Source of the DNA: Ligustrum vulgare | Taxonomy: Eukaryota > Streptophyta > Magnoliopsida > Lamiales > Oleaceae | Reading direction: 5' to 3' | DNA: 64,000 nt | Assembly (NCBI GenBank): GCA_963555705.1 | Contig: OY743188.1 | Coordinates: forward strand, 29,843,383-29,907,382 | Shown: one piece after another, positions 1 to 10,627 of the stretch | Position numbering within the stretch: the stretch's first letter is position 1 | Layout: each line of letters begins with the position of its first letter | Notes under the pieces: generated by a model | Database searches by the model: none | Seen by the model: the letters and a program-made list of their open reading frames with translations, nothing else | What the model was told of the DNA's origin: nothing | Translations under genes and position numbers: made by a program

Positions 1-1000
1 AGGGAATTTTCCCGCATAAAAATATATTACAGTGACCAATGGCCGGTATGGGTAGTAATATATTATCGATCAACCATTTGTTTGTCTCAAAAATGCTTGG
101 CGGGAAAATTTTCCCTACTTTTATGCTGTTTGAGCTACCAATCATTGTGGTCCTTTTAAGTTTATATCATATACACCTTGGTTGCTGGCACCAATTAACA
201 GCGACCAACCCTTCATTGTTCAAGAAAACAACTGGCGGGAAAATTTTAGTGACCAACGTCGCGGTCACTATGAGTGTAAATCATACAGTGACCACACCTT
301 GGTCTTTGACATCAAATAGTTGCGACAAAACTTGTTGGTGGCTGAAAAAGTATATTAGAGACCATTATGTGGTCTCTAAAACCCCATTTTACATGAAGAA
401 TGTGAAATATCTCTTGCCAAGTGTTATAGCCTATTGGTGACGAATAATTGGTCGCCAGTGCTTATAGGTTTATAAGCAATAGAAATGAATGATGTAACCG
501 GGGTGGGATCGAGAGAAAGAATTGATGGGGGCGACCATCTCCTTTATCCTGTGTGAAGTACTATAAGAAAGAAGGACATCTCCCACGTAGTTCCACCAGC
601 TTCAGTAACATCTTGGAAAGAATAATCAAATTGAGTTCATGGAGCCATTTGTTTCTGGTTGTTAAAACCCCAAATAAAAAAAATTGGTCGGGATTTCTCC
701 CCCTAAGAAGAACAACGACTATAAAGTATTGGTTTCGGAAAAAAGCAAAACGGAGACCATCTTGTGGTTGCTTGTGCTTAAGTTTCAGAAACCAATTTCA
801 TTATATTTATTGACACTCATGTGAGATTGGAATTGTTCATCGACCATATGATCAATTGGTTGTTGAAACCATAGGCATTGGTGACCACAAGATGGTGGTC
901 ACTGCGAGTTTTAATCATACAACTTCACCAAACCTTGGTCGCTGCATCAATGAATAGCTACAAACCCGTCATTGGTCACCAAAAAAACTGGCAAGGTTAG
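1..1000. repeat. CACTA-like subterminal repeat block, segment copy 1
   Basis: The stretch is dense in the motifs TGGTCGC, GGTCACT and GCGACCA in both orientations, with longer modules recurring (for example GGCGGGAAAATTTT at about 100 and 235). It matches 22640-23521 plus 31743 onward almost base for base, and 50850-51629 less closely. Clustered short motifs in both orientations are typical of CACTA subterminal regions, but no matching element terminus lies in this copy, so the class is an inference. The open frames inside (for example 39-440) are incidental. The left end lies outside the window. Confidence 0.6.
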
Positions 1001-1007
1001 TCAAAGC

Positions 1008-1060
1008 GCGGGACATGATATCGAGCTAGAATTTTCTTTTTGGATTACAAGGAGCTCCAC
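1008..1060 (-). pseudogene. Relic of a minus-strand PAR1 gene (exon 1 end and intron 1)
   Basis: Read on the minus strand, this matches the last bases of exon 1 (GGAGCTC), the intron 1 donor GTAATCC and the start of intron 1 of PAR1-B (5763-5812), including the shared GATATCGAGC block. It lies head to head with PAR1-A, as PAR1-B does with PAR1-C. Only about 50 bases survive. The same relic occurs at 31888-31947. Confidence 0.6.
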
Positions 1061-1367
1061 CACCCATGTGAGTGGATTGTCCAACTAGTTGCTCATTATA
1101 GTTGTTTAATAATCCTTGCTTTTCGTCAATGAATAAAAAGCCTGGCAAAGTTTACTGGCGTCATAACATTTAGAAGTGGTTCAGTACAGATCAGTGGTCC
1201 AACGGTTTTTGAACTTTTGATATCTAGTTTAGTTGATATTTTAAAAAAAAAAAAAAAATAGCTGTAAACAAAACAATTCAGCATTCGGAAACCAATTCAG
1301 AATAGTACAAAGATTGGAAACTTTGCCTGTGTGAGGAGCTTCCAAATTCCATTGATTACAAGGCTAT

Positions 1368-1372
1368 TATTA

Positions 1373-1403
<31 letters not shown>

Positions 1404-1410
1404 AAATAAA
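1368..1410. repeat. ATT microsatellite followed by TAAA repeats
   Basis: A run of ATT trinucleotides followed by AAATAAAT repeats, in the PAR1-A upstream region. The equivalent run upstream of PAR1-D is at 32238-32290 and differs in length. Confidence 0.9.
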
Positions 1411-1529
1411 TAAATAAATAGATATAGATTCTTTCAACCAAATTACATACATAATTCCAAAATACTTCTCAAACAGTGCCACTACCCTATCCTATTCGCC
1501 CCAAGCCCACCCTCCCACCCCACAAGCAC

Positions 1530-1536
1530 TATAAAA
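1530..1536 (+). promoter_or_regulatory. TATA box of PAR1-A
   Basis: TATAAAA in the context CACTATAAAAACCATC, 113 bases before the ATG. The same context precedes PAR1-C and PAR1-D. Confidence 0.7.
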
Positions 1537-1642
1537 ACCATCTTCTGCAGGAAAATCACTTCACACAATTCACGGAACATCACCAAGCAAGCCACAATAA
1601 ATATCAACTTTTCCTAAGCAAAATTCAAGCTTTTGTACTAAA

Positions 1643-2012
1643 ATGAAAATGATCATCTTCCTCACCTTTGCTCTCTTCACTACTAAAACAATGGGCTTTT
1701 GCAACATTTAAATGACAACATTTGCTAATTGGATGTTGTTAAAAGTGGTCTATCGCAACATTTTGTAATTGAATGTTGCATTTGATATAAATATTTGAGA
1801 TTTATCCCTTTTTTCAACATTTAAAAATTGTTGCGATAAGTTGAAATTTTTGCAACAGTGTTGATCTTTACTACAATTTGGCTCTAGGAGAAGGTGAGCT
1901 CTACAACCATCACTGCACCCCCAGCACACTCCCAGCAAGATGGGTGGCTCTGGGGCATTTTTATCATACAAATGATCGATATTATTCTGTCTTCACTTAG
2001 TTGTCTTGTAAC
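1643..2012 (+). pseudogene. PAR1-A, truncated PAR1-family pseudogene
   Basis: The promoter, 5' leader and first 12 codons ([12 protein letters not shown]) match PAR1-D. From 1678 the sequence switches to a CACTA-like element, and PAR1 homology resumes at 1861 with only the last 33 bases of exon 2, the GTGAGCTC donor and the start of intron 2. Nearly all of exon 2, including its nine cysteine codons, is therefore missing. Homology to PAR1-D ends at 2012, where another repeat starts, so exon 3 is also gone. No PAR1 protein can be made from this copy. It is the counterpart of PAR1-D in segment copy 1. Confidence 0.85.
1678..1860. mobile_element. Small CACTA-like element replacing PAR1-A exon 2
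   Basis: It begins CACTACTAAAAC and ends GCAACAGTG, with short inverted motifs (GCAACATT and AATGTTGC) repeated inside, as in CACTA subterminal regions. Flanking triplets (CTT and TTG) do not match, which fits insertion followed by deletion of neighbouring coding sequence rather than a simple insertion. Confidence 0.55.
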
Positions 2013-2110
2013 CAGAGGCGGACCCATAGGGGGGGTCCTAGGGGGGTACGTGACCCCCTCCATTTTGATTTTGATTTTTTTTTTTGAAAAGTTCAAAAAT
2101 AAAAAATCAA
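2013..2110. repeat. Start of a hAT-like repeat joined to PAR1-A
   Basis: PAR1-A homology stops exactly where CAGAGGCGGACCC begins. That start resembles the termini of the hAT-like MITEs at 4240 and 8225. A G-rich/C-rich inverted repeat (GGGGGTACGTGACCCCC, 2043-2059) follows. I could not find the other terminus, so the end given is arbitrary. Confidence 0.4.
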
Positions 2111-2289
2111 AAAAGATGCTTTGAATGGTTGAATAATTATTATTTTTTTAGTTGAATGAAGGTAAAGTTTCGACTTTGAATAATTAAAATTTATGCATAT
2201 TGAATAGATTCTTTTAGATGAAATATATGTAAAAGATTGTAACATATATTAAGTAAATATAGCATCTTTTTGGTATCAATTAAAATCTA

Positions 2290-2425
2290 AATTTTAATAT
2301 TTGTCAAAGTCAAAAATCAATCTCAACCATAGATTTCATAGGACCCATAACTTTTCAACCACGCATCTCATCAACTTTTATCAAAATCTACGAAAAATCT
2401 AATTTTAATCTACACTAAACAGGAA
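2290..2425. repeat. Dispersed repeat, also at about 44710-44840
   Basis: The two loci share blocks such as CATCTCATCAA, TTTTATCAAAAT and AAAAATCTAATTTT in the same order. The class is not clear. GATGAGA-type motifs also occur in the Harbinger-like MITE at 36075, so a MITE origin is possible. Confidence 0.45.
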
Positions 2426-2579
2426 TATAATTGATTGGAATTTGAATATGTTAATTGATTGTTTACTGCGATATAATCTGTCAATTTCTTTTGAATTATA
2501 ACGTAGATTTTACTGAAAATAATTTAGCATATTTGTGAGATTGTACATTATTTAGTACATTGTCTTTTGTGAATTTGAA

Positions 2580-3123
2580 TTTTATCATCATCCTTTTATT
2601 GCACAGCATTTAGTATTTTGATCATATCTTTCATTTTTCTTATCCGATTGAGGTGCTTCAAGGTCCGTTAGAAAGATAACGTAAAGGGCTACAAATCTTT
2701 ATGAAATAGGATTTTTCCAATTTCAAACGTTTACTGCCCCGAAATTAGGTTTCAAAGTATGACTAAAAATCTGTCCGAAAACCTTGTGTGATTGGAATGA
2801 ATTTATGGTAATATTCTTATCATATTTCATTCCCTTTTGACTTTTAATTGCATCCAATTGACTCCTAGCATTCTTCAAGTATCGTATCATGGTCTGGATC
2901 AATCATTGAGTATTTGCAATTTGGCCCTTCTTCATTTGATTTGTATACTTTAGTCATTGAACTTCTAATTTGCTTGTTTTTGCTCCAATTCCATTGTTTT
3001 CTCGACTTTGGGATTATTTCTGAAATATAAATAAGTAACACAAAATAAATAGCAAATATTTTAAAACAAACATATTAAATCATACTTTTAGGATAGAAAT
3101 AAGTGTATAAAATACACTTATCA
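2580..3123 (+). repeat. 3' part of a long terminal repeat (family of 17511-19046)
   Basis: The last ~120 bases match the 3' end of the solo LTRs at 17511 and 28642, including the terminal AAGTGTATAAAATACACTTATCA-type ending. The left limit is approximate, because I see no matching LTR start. It is probably a truncated solo LTR. Confidence 0.6.
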
Positions 3124-4239
3124 GTAATAGTAAGCAAATGCAAATTTTTTTTGTACCTTATCCATTAAAGTTTCTATTTGATACACATTGCTAATTTTAG
3201 GTCGGTGATTCCCAAGTTTAAAACTTAAGAAGGTGCCAACTATGTTCTTGGGTTTTGGAACACTTATTTTCTATTTTAATATTGAAGACATATGGTGGAT
3301 TGAACTCAATAGTATGCAACTTTTAATGAAATTGAAGGAAGCATCTAATGAGCGTTTAGTAGAGCTATTAATAAATTGTCCTTTCACAAGGAATTGGATG
3401 AAGATCAAAGTGCAAGATTTAAGGACGAGTCTCTGTCAATTGGAGGAGAGTATGATGAAAATTGAGTCTTTATCATTAATTTTAGTCGTTATCTTTGATT
3501 TTAGTTTTTATTTAAATTTAATCTTGGTGAAGATTGATTCTTTATCATTAACTTAATCATTATTTTTAATTTTAATTTTAGTCTTTATCTAGATTTATGA
3601 CTACAATGTGTTCGGGTCATATGTTTTTTTTTTTAGTTATAATCAACTCAATTTTCAATATAATTTTTTAACCACACATCTTTTCTCTCTTCAATTTTTA
3701 ACCGTCAATTTACCTCGAGATTTGAAAAAGCAAATGTTTATAATTAACTTTATAGCCGCCGAACGGATTGTAATATTATATTATTAGACTAACTAAAAGT
3801 ACAAAGAAGTGAGAGTCACATGATAAGTTTTGATTTTGCAAGTCTTAATTACCATCTCCTATTTTTTGATACTTACCAACGTCGCCCTGAAGTTTTCAAA
3901 ATCTTTCATATTAGTCCTTGAAATTTTAGATTTGTGTATGTTGATCTTTGAGATTTTATGATCTTGCGTATTAGTATCTGAACTTTCTAAAAAGTTTAAT
4001 TTGGTCCCTAAATTTTCAATTGGAACAAGTTAGCCCCTACAGGTACCCCTCTAAGGTTTATTGTGATTGCTTCTATTCTATATTTATTTCTAAAGTTAGA
4101 GTTACAGTTATGTGACCGAGTCACACGACCCTCAAATTGAGGGAGGGAGGGATGGTGATTATAATGTTTGAACTCCTTGTTTGGAAGAAGATCCTATTAA
4201 TTTGTCATCATATTTTTCTTAGCTTCCTAGTACTCCCAG
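3124..4239. other. Intergenic stretch without a recognised gene
   Basis: It holds a 107-codon open frame at 3233-3556 that I do not recognise, with low-complexity leucine/isoleucine-rich ends and no splice context or homologous copy in the window. The segment at 3890-4040 is a string of CTTTGAGATTTT/GAACTTT-type phrases typical of degenerate transposon DNA. Confidence 0.4.
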
Positions 4240-4437
4240 CAGTGATGGATCCAGAAACTTTGTTTAGCTATCGCAGTCATTCATAAATTTTGTATAGCTC
4301 GAACGAACATCGATCAAATAACTGTATTTTTTAAGTTGCAACCCAAAAAATACCAAAAAATTTAACTATTTTTTTTTTTTTGGACGGATCCAACACAGGC
4401 GAGCGCGTCGGCTTGCCATGTGGTGGCTCCGTCCCTA
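4240..4437. mobile_element. hAT-like MITE
   Basis: A 198-bp element with GATCC-bearing ends (CAGTGATGGATCCAG and CTCCGTCCC), flanked by the 8-bp duplications ACTCCCAG (4232-4239) and ACTCCCGG (4438-4445, one mismatch). An 8-bp duplication is the hAT signature. It is related to the element at 8225-8398. Confidence 0.65.
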
Positions 4438-4675
4438 ACTCCCGGGTTCTTGTTGTCAGGCCGATCTTTGGCTCCATATAAGAAAATAAGAATTTAAAAA
4501 ATATATTTATACAATCTGAATATTTTCTGACAGCGTATAACTAACAATTAACAAATGTAAATTCGAACATGGAAGTAATAAATCATTTCAATCAAAAAAC
4601 AGACAAGAAATTATGCATAATCAGATGTAGTTCACTTTCATTAAATAGTATACATAATTACAGCTACTTTATCAA

Positions 4676-4677
<2 letters not shown>

Positions 4678-4724
<47 letters not shown>
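4678..4724. repeat. AT dinucleotide microsatellite
   Basis: About 23 AT units. The open frame reading through it (4569-4763) is an artefact of this run. Confidence 0.95.
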
Positions 4725-4726
<2 letters not shown>

Positions 4727-4847
4727 CGTGTTTGGGGATTGGATAGTAATGGATGGTATATAGGGAACTCGATCAGACTAAATTCATTATACTATGAGGT
4801 CCTATAAAATAATGCAAACCGAACATGCACGTAGCCAGGGGTGGTGA

Positions 4848-5853
4848 TTACATTGGAGCAGGAGCACAATCTACAGGTGAAGATGGAGATGGAGCAGCAG
4901 CAGACATAGGACCACCAGCAGCAGCTATAGGGCCAAGAGCTGCACCAGAACTTTGAATCTGAACCATTGAACGGCGCGAATTTGTTCGTTGAGATTTGCA
5001 TAAATCGGGTAAAAATGCTTCTGTGAAGTGTTAACAAATACCATTAGAAGATGCAAACTTTCCATTTATGAAAAAGTGCACAAGTCAAGCTTCAAGAAAA
5101 ACGTCTATGGTGTATTCCATAACTTAGCCTCTGTTTGGTAAAATTTGTTTATAGATTTTGTTCATCTCATTGGACTTCTTTTTTTTTTTTTTTTTTTTGA
5201 AAAGACAAAAATTTCGATTGGTCAAATATTCTCGCTCATCAATTTTTATTTTTCAAAAAAATAGAATAATGAAATGTTATCACGAAACTATTTATAAACA
5301 ATATTTATAAACAATCGCTTTTAAACGTTTTACTAAATAGAGGCATAAGCTTTTAGATGATGTGGTTATGTGATAGGGATACTAGGGTTGTAGAGATCAC
5401 CTTCTGCAAGAGCCAAATTGTAGTAAAGATCCACAATGTTGGGACAGTTCTGGTAACACTTTGGAGAGCATAGATTGGTGATGAATTGATAGTCGAGGAG
5501 GGAGTCCGATGAGATCCCTATGGATTTTCTGTCAATCCCACATGCACTCACACATTCATCGGCCTCGATATACTCGCGCAAGTTAATTGCAACCACGTCA
5601 GATGTCTTGCATTGGAAATCCATAGTTCTATCATTTGATGCGTACGTCTCTAACAGGCATCGCTTCCCAGAGGACGATATTGAAAATGAACATAAACCGA
5701 CTGGCAATTCCTCACAGACTAATTCCCCTGCATCCAAGAGAAACGAAAACATTAGCCATAGCACGTGACAGGATATCGAGCAAGAACTTGTTTTGGATTA
5801 CCTAGAGCTCCCTGGAGGAAGAGAGTAAAGACAATGAAGATGACCATTTTCAT
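4848..5853 (-). CDS. PAR1: PAR1-B, PAR1-family secreted cysteine-rich protein
   Basis: Three exons on the minus strand: 5802-5853, 5401-5727 and 4848-5020, joining to 552 bases (183 residues). Introns begin GTAATCC and GTGATCTC and end GCAG and CACAG, with both junctions splitting a codon after its first base. The product starts with a hydrophobic signal peptide ([18 protein letters not shown]), then the PAR1 domain with nine cysteines in exon 2 ([33 protein letters not shown]) and two in exon 3 ([12 protein letters not shown]). The Ala/Pro/Ser-rich tail ends at APAPM. Family role: PAR1 proteins were first described as sugar/photoassimilate-responsive, and their biochemical function is not settled. 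The start is the ATG shared by all copies; upstream in-frame ATGs lie beyond the TATA box. It is head to head with PAR1-C. Its second intron carries a MITE. Confidence 0.9.
5127..5344. mobile_element. MITE in intron 2 of PAR1-B
   Basis: Inverted ends GCCTCTGTTTGGTAAAA and the complement of TTTTACTAAATAGAGGC, with a T-rich interior. Flanking triplets are TTA and ATA, so a Tourist/Harbinger-type origin is likely but the duplication is imperfect. The same terminus type (GCCTCCGTTTGG) ends the MITE at 52841. It is absent from PAR1-C and PAR1-D. Confidence 0.6.
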
Positions 5854-5937
5854 TTTGGTACTGAAGATTGATTTTCTTGTGGCTTGATAATGTGAATGAA
5901 GTGATTTTCCCTTTGGAAAAGTACATTCAGAAATGGT

Positions 5938-5944
5938 TTTTATA
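5938..5944 (-). promoter_or_regulatory. TATA box of PAR1-B
   Basis: TATAAAA on the minus strand, in the family context CTATAAAAACC, 84 bases before the ATG at 5853. Confidence 0.7.
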
Positions 5945-6901
5945 GTGTGCGTGTCTTGGTATTTAGTGAGGGACTTAGCTAAATAACATTGTAATGGTAT
6001 TGTTTGAGATGTATTTTGTCTTAACATTGAATATGTTTGAAGGAATTCTTGTCTGTTTTTGTGAGTCCCCAATATTATACCAACAATAAAATACCAAAGT
6101 TAAATTCCCATATTCCGTAAGTGGATTCTTATCGTTGCTTGATCTAATAACAAAAACTAAGAACCTGTTTGGTAATGTAAAAAAAATTGGTTTTTGACAT
6201 TTTGTGGTTATTTTTTTTGATTTTTTGATAGATGTCTGATTTTAAAAAGTTTGAAAAGTAAAAAATTATGGGCTTGACTAAGAATGAATGATTGAGATTG
6301 AGTTTGAAAAGCTGAGGTGAAAATTTTCCCGATACCCAGATCGTGTTTGATGAAAGATGGAAAAGGAAAATGAAAATTTATTTTCTCACCTAAAGCTAGA
6401 GAAAATATTTGGAAGAAAATTGATTAAAACATGCATAATTTGCTTGTACCTAGAAAATCTTTTGTATGAAAAAATTGTCAATCAAACAAGAAACAAGGGA
6501 AATATTTTTCTTGATTAGATATTTTCCATGAAAAATATAGGCAATCAAACACTTGATCTACCCTTCAACTCCGCTTGTTGACTTATAATTTCATTTCTTA
6601 TCATATTAATTTGATTTTTTAGACGTACCCTCTACGCGAATGAGCTGTAAACAAAACAATTCAGCATTCAGAACCCAATTCAGAATAACACAAAGATTGG
6701 CAACTTATTATTACAAGAAAAAGTGATAGAGCAGTGTAATAAAATATATATGAAGCTAAATGCACAGATATTCCTTCAACCAAATCCCATACATTATTCC
6801 AAAATACTTATCAAACAGTACCACTACCATGTCATTTTGTTAAGACCCTGCCCTACCCTATACAATTTGCCCCAACCCCACCCTCCCACCCCCACAGACA
6901 C
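5945..6901. promoter_or_regulatory. Shared upstream region of the divergent PAR1-B/PAR1-C pair
   Basis: No gene is present between the two TATA boxes. The first part (6163-6560) is low-complexity AT-rich sequence with two MITE-like starts (CCTGTTTGGTAA near 6165 and CGTGTTTGATG near 6345). From 6645 (AGCTGTAAACAAAACAATTC) the DNA matches the PAR1-A and PAR1-D upstream regions, so the proximal ~380 bases before the PAR1-C ATG form a conserved promoter module. Confidence 0.55.
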
Positions 6902-6908
6902 TATAAAA
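6902..6908 (+). promoter_or_regulatory. TATA box of PAR1-C
   Basis: TATAAAA within CACTATAAAAACCATC, 127 bases before the ATG. Confidence 0.75.
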
Positions 6909-7028
6909 ACCATCTTCTGCTGTGTAAGTTCTGCAGGAAAATCACTTCACACCATTCACGGAACATCACCAAGCAAGCCACAAGAAATATCAACTTTTCC
7001 TAAGCAAAAATCGAGCTTTTGTACTAAA

Positions 7029-7819
7029 ATGAAAATGATCATCTTCCTCGCCTTTGCTCTCTTCCTCCAGGGAGCTCTTGGTAATCCACAACACGACTTC
7101 TTCCATTAATTTTCTTGATCTATTGTCCATTCTTGTTCTGTGACTTTAACTTTTGTGTTTCTCAGGGGTATTAGTCTGCGAGGAATTGCCAGTTGGTTTA
7201 TGTTCTTTCTCAATCGCGTCCTCTGGGAAAAGATGCCTGTTAGAGACGTACGCATCAAATGATGGAACTACGCACTTCCAATGCAAGACATCTGCAGTGG
7301 TTGCTACAAACTTGCACGATTATATTGAGGCTGATGAATGCGTAAGTGCGTGTGGGGTTGACAGAAAATCTGTTGGGATCTCATCAGACTCCCTCCTCGA
7401 TTTTCAGTACGCTGCCAAGCTATGCTCACCACGGTGTTACCAGAACTGTCCCAACATTGTCGATCTTTACTACAATTTGGCTCTAGGGGAAGGTGAGCTC
7501 TATAACCACCACCGCACCCCAAGAACAGCCTTTTTTTCATACAAATATCAAATACTATTCTGCCTTCATTTAGTTTTCTATAACACTACGATTAAATATT
7601 AGAAAAATTGATCTTTATCATCTCTAACATTTTATTTACTAACAATTAACAGGGGCATTTTTACCTGATTTATGCAAATCTCAAGAAACTAGTTCACGGC
7701 GTTCAATGGCCCAGATTCAAAGTTCTGGTGTAGCTTTTGGCCCAATTGCTGCTGGTCCTATGTCTGCTGCTGCTCCTTCTCCATCTTCACCTGTAGATTG
7801 TGCTCCAGCTCCAATGTGA
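7029..7819 (+). CDS. PAR1: PAR1-C, PAR1-family secreted cysteine-rich protein
   Basis: Exons 7029-7080, 7166-7492 and 7653-7819 join to 546 bases (181 residues). Donors are GTAATCC and GTGAGCTC, acceptors CTCAG and AACAG. Residues 1-18 ([18 protein letters not shown]) form a signal peptide encoded by exon 1. Exon 2 carries the conserved PAR1 core with cysteines in [41 protein letters not shown]. Exon 3 encodes AFLPDLC, a Ser/Arg patch and a tail with AAAPSPSSP ending VDCAPAPM. The small size, signal peptide and even cysteine spacing predict a disulfide-stabilised secreted or apoplastic protein. 3' homology to PAR1-D continues to about 8065. No disruption is visible, so it is probably functional. 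Confidence 0.93.
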
Positions 7820-8224
7820 TTACGTTCTTGTAAACTATTTATGGAATTTGATTCGATGCAGCAGTTGTAATTATGTTGTGTGTATTATTTAATGAAAGTG
7901 GACTACATCTGATTATGCATAACTCTTCTGCTAGTATTGCATACCTTCACATTATATCACACTATAAGAAGAGAAAAAGACGAAATGGAACAAGTAATCT
8001 AAATACACAAGCAGTAACAACAATTCTGAACATTCAAGTGAACGAAGATGCACCAATAGTTTTCACGGGGGCAAAAAATAAAAATAAAAATAAAAATTAA
8101 TATTAATATTAATATGACTATGATTAGCTAGTATCTAAAGGTTTCCCAAATGCCACTTAACTTCAAATTGTTTCTAGTGTGCCATTGCACTACTAAGAGT
8201 GTCTCCATTTACCAGTCTCTCTCA

Positions 8225-8398
8225 GCAGGGACGAATCCAGGAAGTGGATTTAGTACGAGCGAATTTGATTGAGCACGAACGGACACTACAAGGTAAGTAG
8301 AAAAAAAAATTTAACACCAAAATTACTAGATAAAATGAAAAATTTGGCGGATCCAGCACGAGCGAACGAATGCCCTCGTACTAAGCTGGATCCGCCCG
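8225..8398. mobile_element. hAT-like MITE
   Basis: A 174-bp element with ends GCAGGGACGAATCCAG and CTGGATCCGCCCG, flanked by the direct duplication TCTCTCA at 8218-8224 and 8399-8405 (the eighth base is ambiguous). It is related to 4240-4437. Confidence 0.7.
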
Positions 8399-8632
8399 TC
8401 TCTCAATATGAAAAATTATCGTGAGTGACAGCGTGACTCACATATGGCATACACTTAGTTTCCAAAAATTCCAACCTTGCCACTTATTTACCAAAATGTC
8501 AACTGATGTATGCGCCAACAACTTCCAACAATAAATTAATACTCTTGAACGGATTTTAAACACAAGAAAGAACACACGAATTGTAATTTCTTATTCAAAG
8601 TTAGTTAAAAAACCTAACAATGAGATTAAGTG

Positions 8633-9707
8633 GGGTTTATTCAATTGGGATTTCGAAAGACATTTAAAGACTTTTTTTTATGGATTTTTTTTAATGGATT
8701 TTATTGAATTTGATTGACTTTTATGGATTTATATAAACTTTTAAATACTTTCGTGAACATTTATTTAAAAGACTTTCATATACTTTCAAAGACTTTTATA
8801 GATTGATTTAAAAGATTTTCAAATACTTTTAAAGACTTTTATAAACTTTTATTTTTTAATTGAAAAACATAAACGCTAATAGATTAATTTTCGTATGATG
8901 TGAATATAAATCGTTAATAATAATTATATGTAAAGTGAATTAAAAAAAAAAACGTGAGAAATATAAATAGTTTTAAGACAGAGAAACATTTGTGATTAAA
9001 AAAATGGGGGAAAATAAAATCGCATTTGATATCGACATAAAAATTGTACTATGTTCATAAAAAAATTTCTAGAGAAAATTCTTGAATCACTTTACTTATT
9101 ATTATTTGTTTTGACACAATTTATTTATTATTTTTCTATAAGATCTTATGGAATTTTAGTTAGATTTATTTTCATAAAAAAATCGAAAAAAAGGATGAAA
9201 AAAAAGAGAGTCCAAATATAAAGAAAAAATATTTAAAATGAAAAAAATACAAAAAGTTGAAGAGAAGAGAAGAGAAATAATAATTTGTTTAGTCAAATGT
9301 TTAAGGTTTCTAAAAATAATATGAAAGAAGAAAAATATAGAATAAATAAAATTACAATTTAAAAGAATTTTTTTTTTTATAAAAGTCTTTCAAAATCTTG
9401 GAGGTTAATGAGAGACAAATAAAGAGATTTTGGGGTTGTACTTTATGTTTAGAAGTTAGTACATAGAGGATTTCGTAGGAGTCTTTAAAAGTCATCGATA
9501 ATTTGAATAACACGGGACTTTTAAAGACTTTTAAAAGTCTTTATACAATACACCATGACTTTAAAAGACATTTTAAGAGTCTATTAAAATCTAGATTGAA
9601 TAACTCAAGATTTTAATGGATTTAAAAAAGTCTAGATTGAATACCTCTAGACTTTTAAATTCCATCAAAGTCTTTAAGTTTCCTTCCAAATCCTAATTAA
9701 ATAAACC
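8633..9707. mobile_element. Non-coding transposon with ~45-bp inverted ends
   Basis: The left end GGGTTTATTCAATTGGGATT is mirrored by the right end AATCCTAATTAAATAAACC. The match continues inward through TAAAGACTTT, giving about 45 bp at roughly 80 percent. The interior is packed with AAAGACTTT and its complement. TAAGTG borders both sides, so the target duplication may be 6 bp or part of a longer one. No coding capacity. MULE-like or hAT-like cannot be decided. Confidence 0.6.
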
Positions 9708-10520
9708 TAAGTGTCTTAAATACGGAAAATAATAAAACACTGTCCAACAATCTGTTAATGGATTGGGCTTACAAGCAAAAATAACAAACATTAAAAATAC
9801 TTGAATAAAAACTTTAAAACGTAGTATTGACTTTGTAAAAGATTTCAGAGGGCCTAATCCATTGTACATCATGACGTAGCGATGTGCCTTCTGCGGATCG
9901 TTGCGAGCTTTCCAAATTGGTATTTGGGCTTAAAATGGACACCGTATGCGAATTCTGCGTCCAAAATACTAAACATCGGCAAACTCTTCGGTTCTTCCTA
10001 TCATGTTCGATCTACATCACCAACTCACCACTTTCTCTCTTTTTACCTCACAACTTTCTCCCTATCCGTTAGCATCCTTTCTTTTTGGGATTTGTGAAAC
10101 TAAAATTCGTCAAACAAAACAAAATCATAAAGAAGACATAAAAATGCAAAATTCTGAGTACAAAATCAACCGTATTAGGTAGGTTCAAAGTTTAAACACA
10201 TGAGAGTTTTTCAATCTATTAACTTTTATATCAAATTAATCCTCCATAATATATTACCATAAACTAGCTGTACTTTATCCAAAGTAGCAATAGCATCACT
10301 AGCATTCCTTAACATATTTTAAAAACAATCATAAATCCCATAGCAGCTCAGTTTCAAGAAGCGACCCATGTCTTCTCCTCCTACTTCTCGTATGAAGGAC
10401 TAAAACCACGGAGTATTAGTTGTTTCTTGATGTTCAATTGGGTCATATTCCGGTGCCAACATTTCCCATATATCCCACGAGTGGAAGTAACAATAATATG
10501 AAACAAACATGCAATACATA
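9708..10520. other. Intergenic stretch without a recognised feature
   Basis: AT-rich sequence. The short open frames at 9882-10097 overlap in two frames and resemble no family I know. Confidence 0.4.
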
Positions 10521-10627
10521 GGTTGCGTTTGATAGCCTCCTTTTCCTTGGAAAAGAATTGATTTCCACCATTTTTTTCCATCTTGCCTTGTTTGATTGCA
10601 TAAAAGTTCTAGGCAATTGGTTTTCCT

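Noticed and set aside
39..440. 133-codon open frame
   Set aside because: It lies in a multi-copy CACTA-like repeat block; the copies at 22874 and 51100 do not preserve the frame as a whole.
5520..5768. 82-codon plus-strand frame
   Set aside because: It is antisense to exon 2 of PAR1-B.
7304..7540. 78-codon minus-strand frame
   Set aside because: It is antisense to PAR1-C exon 2.
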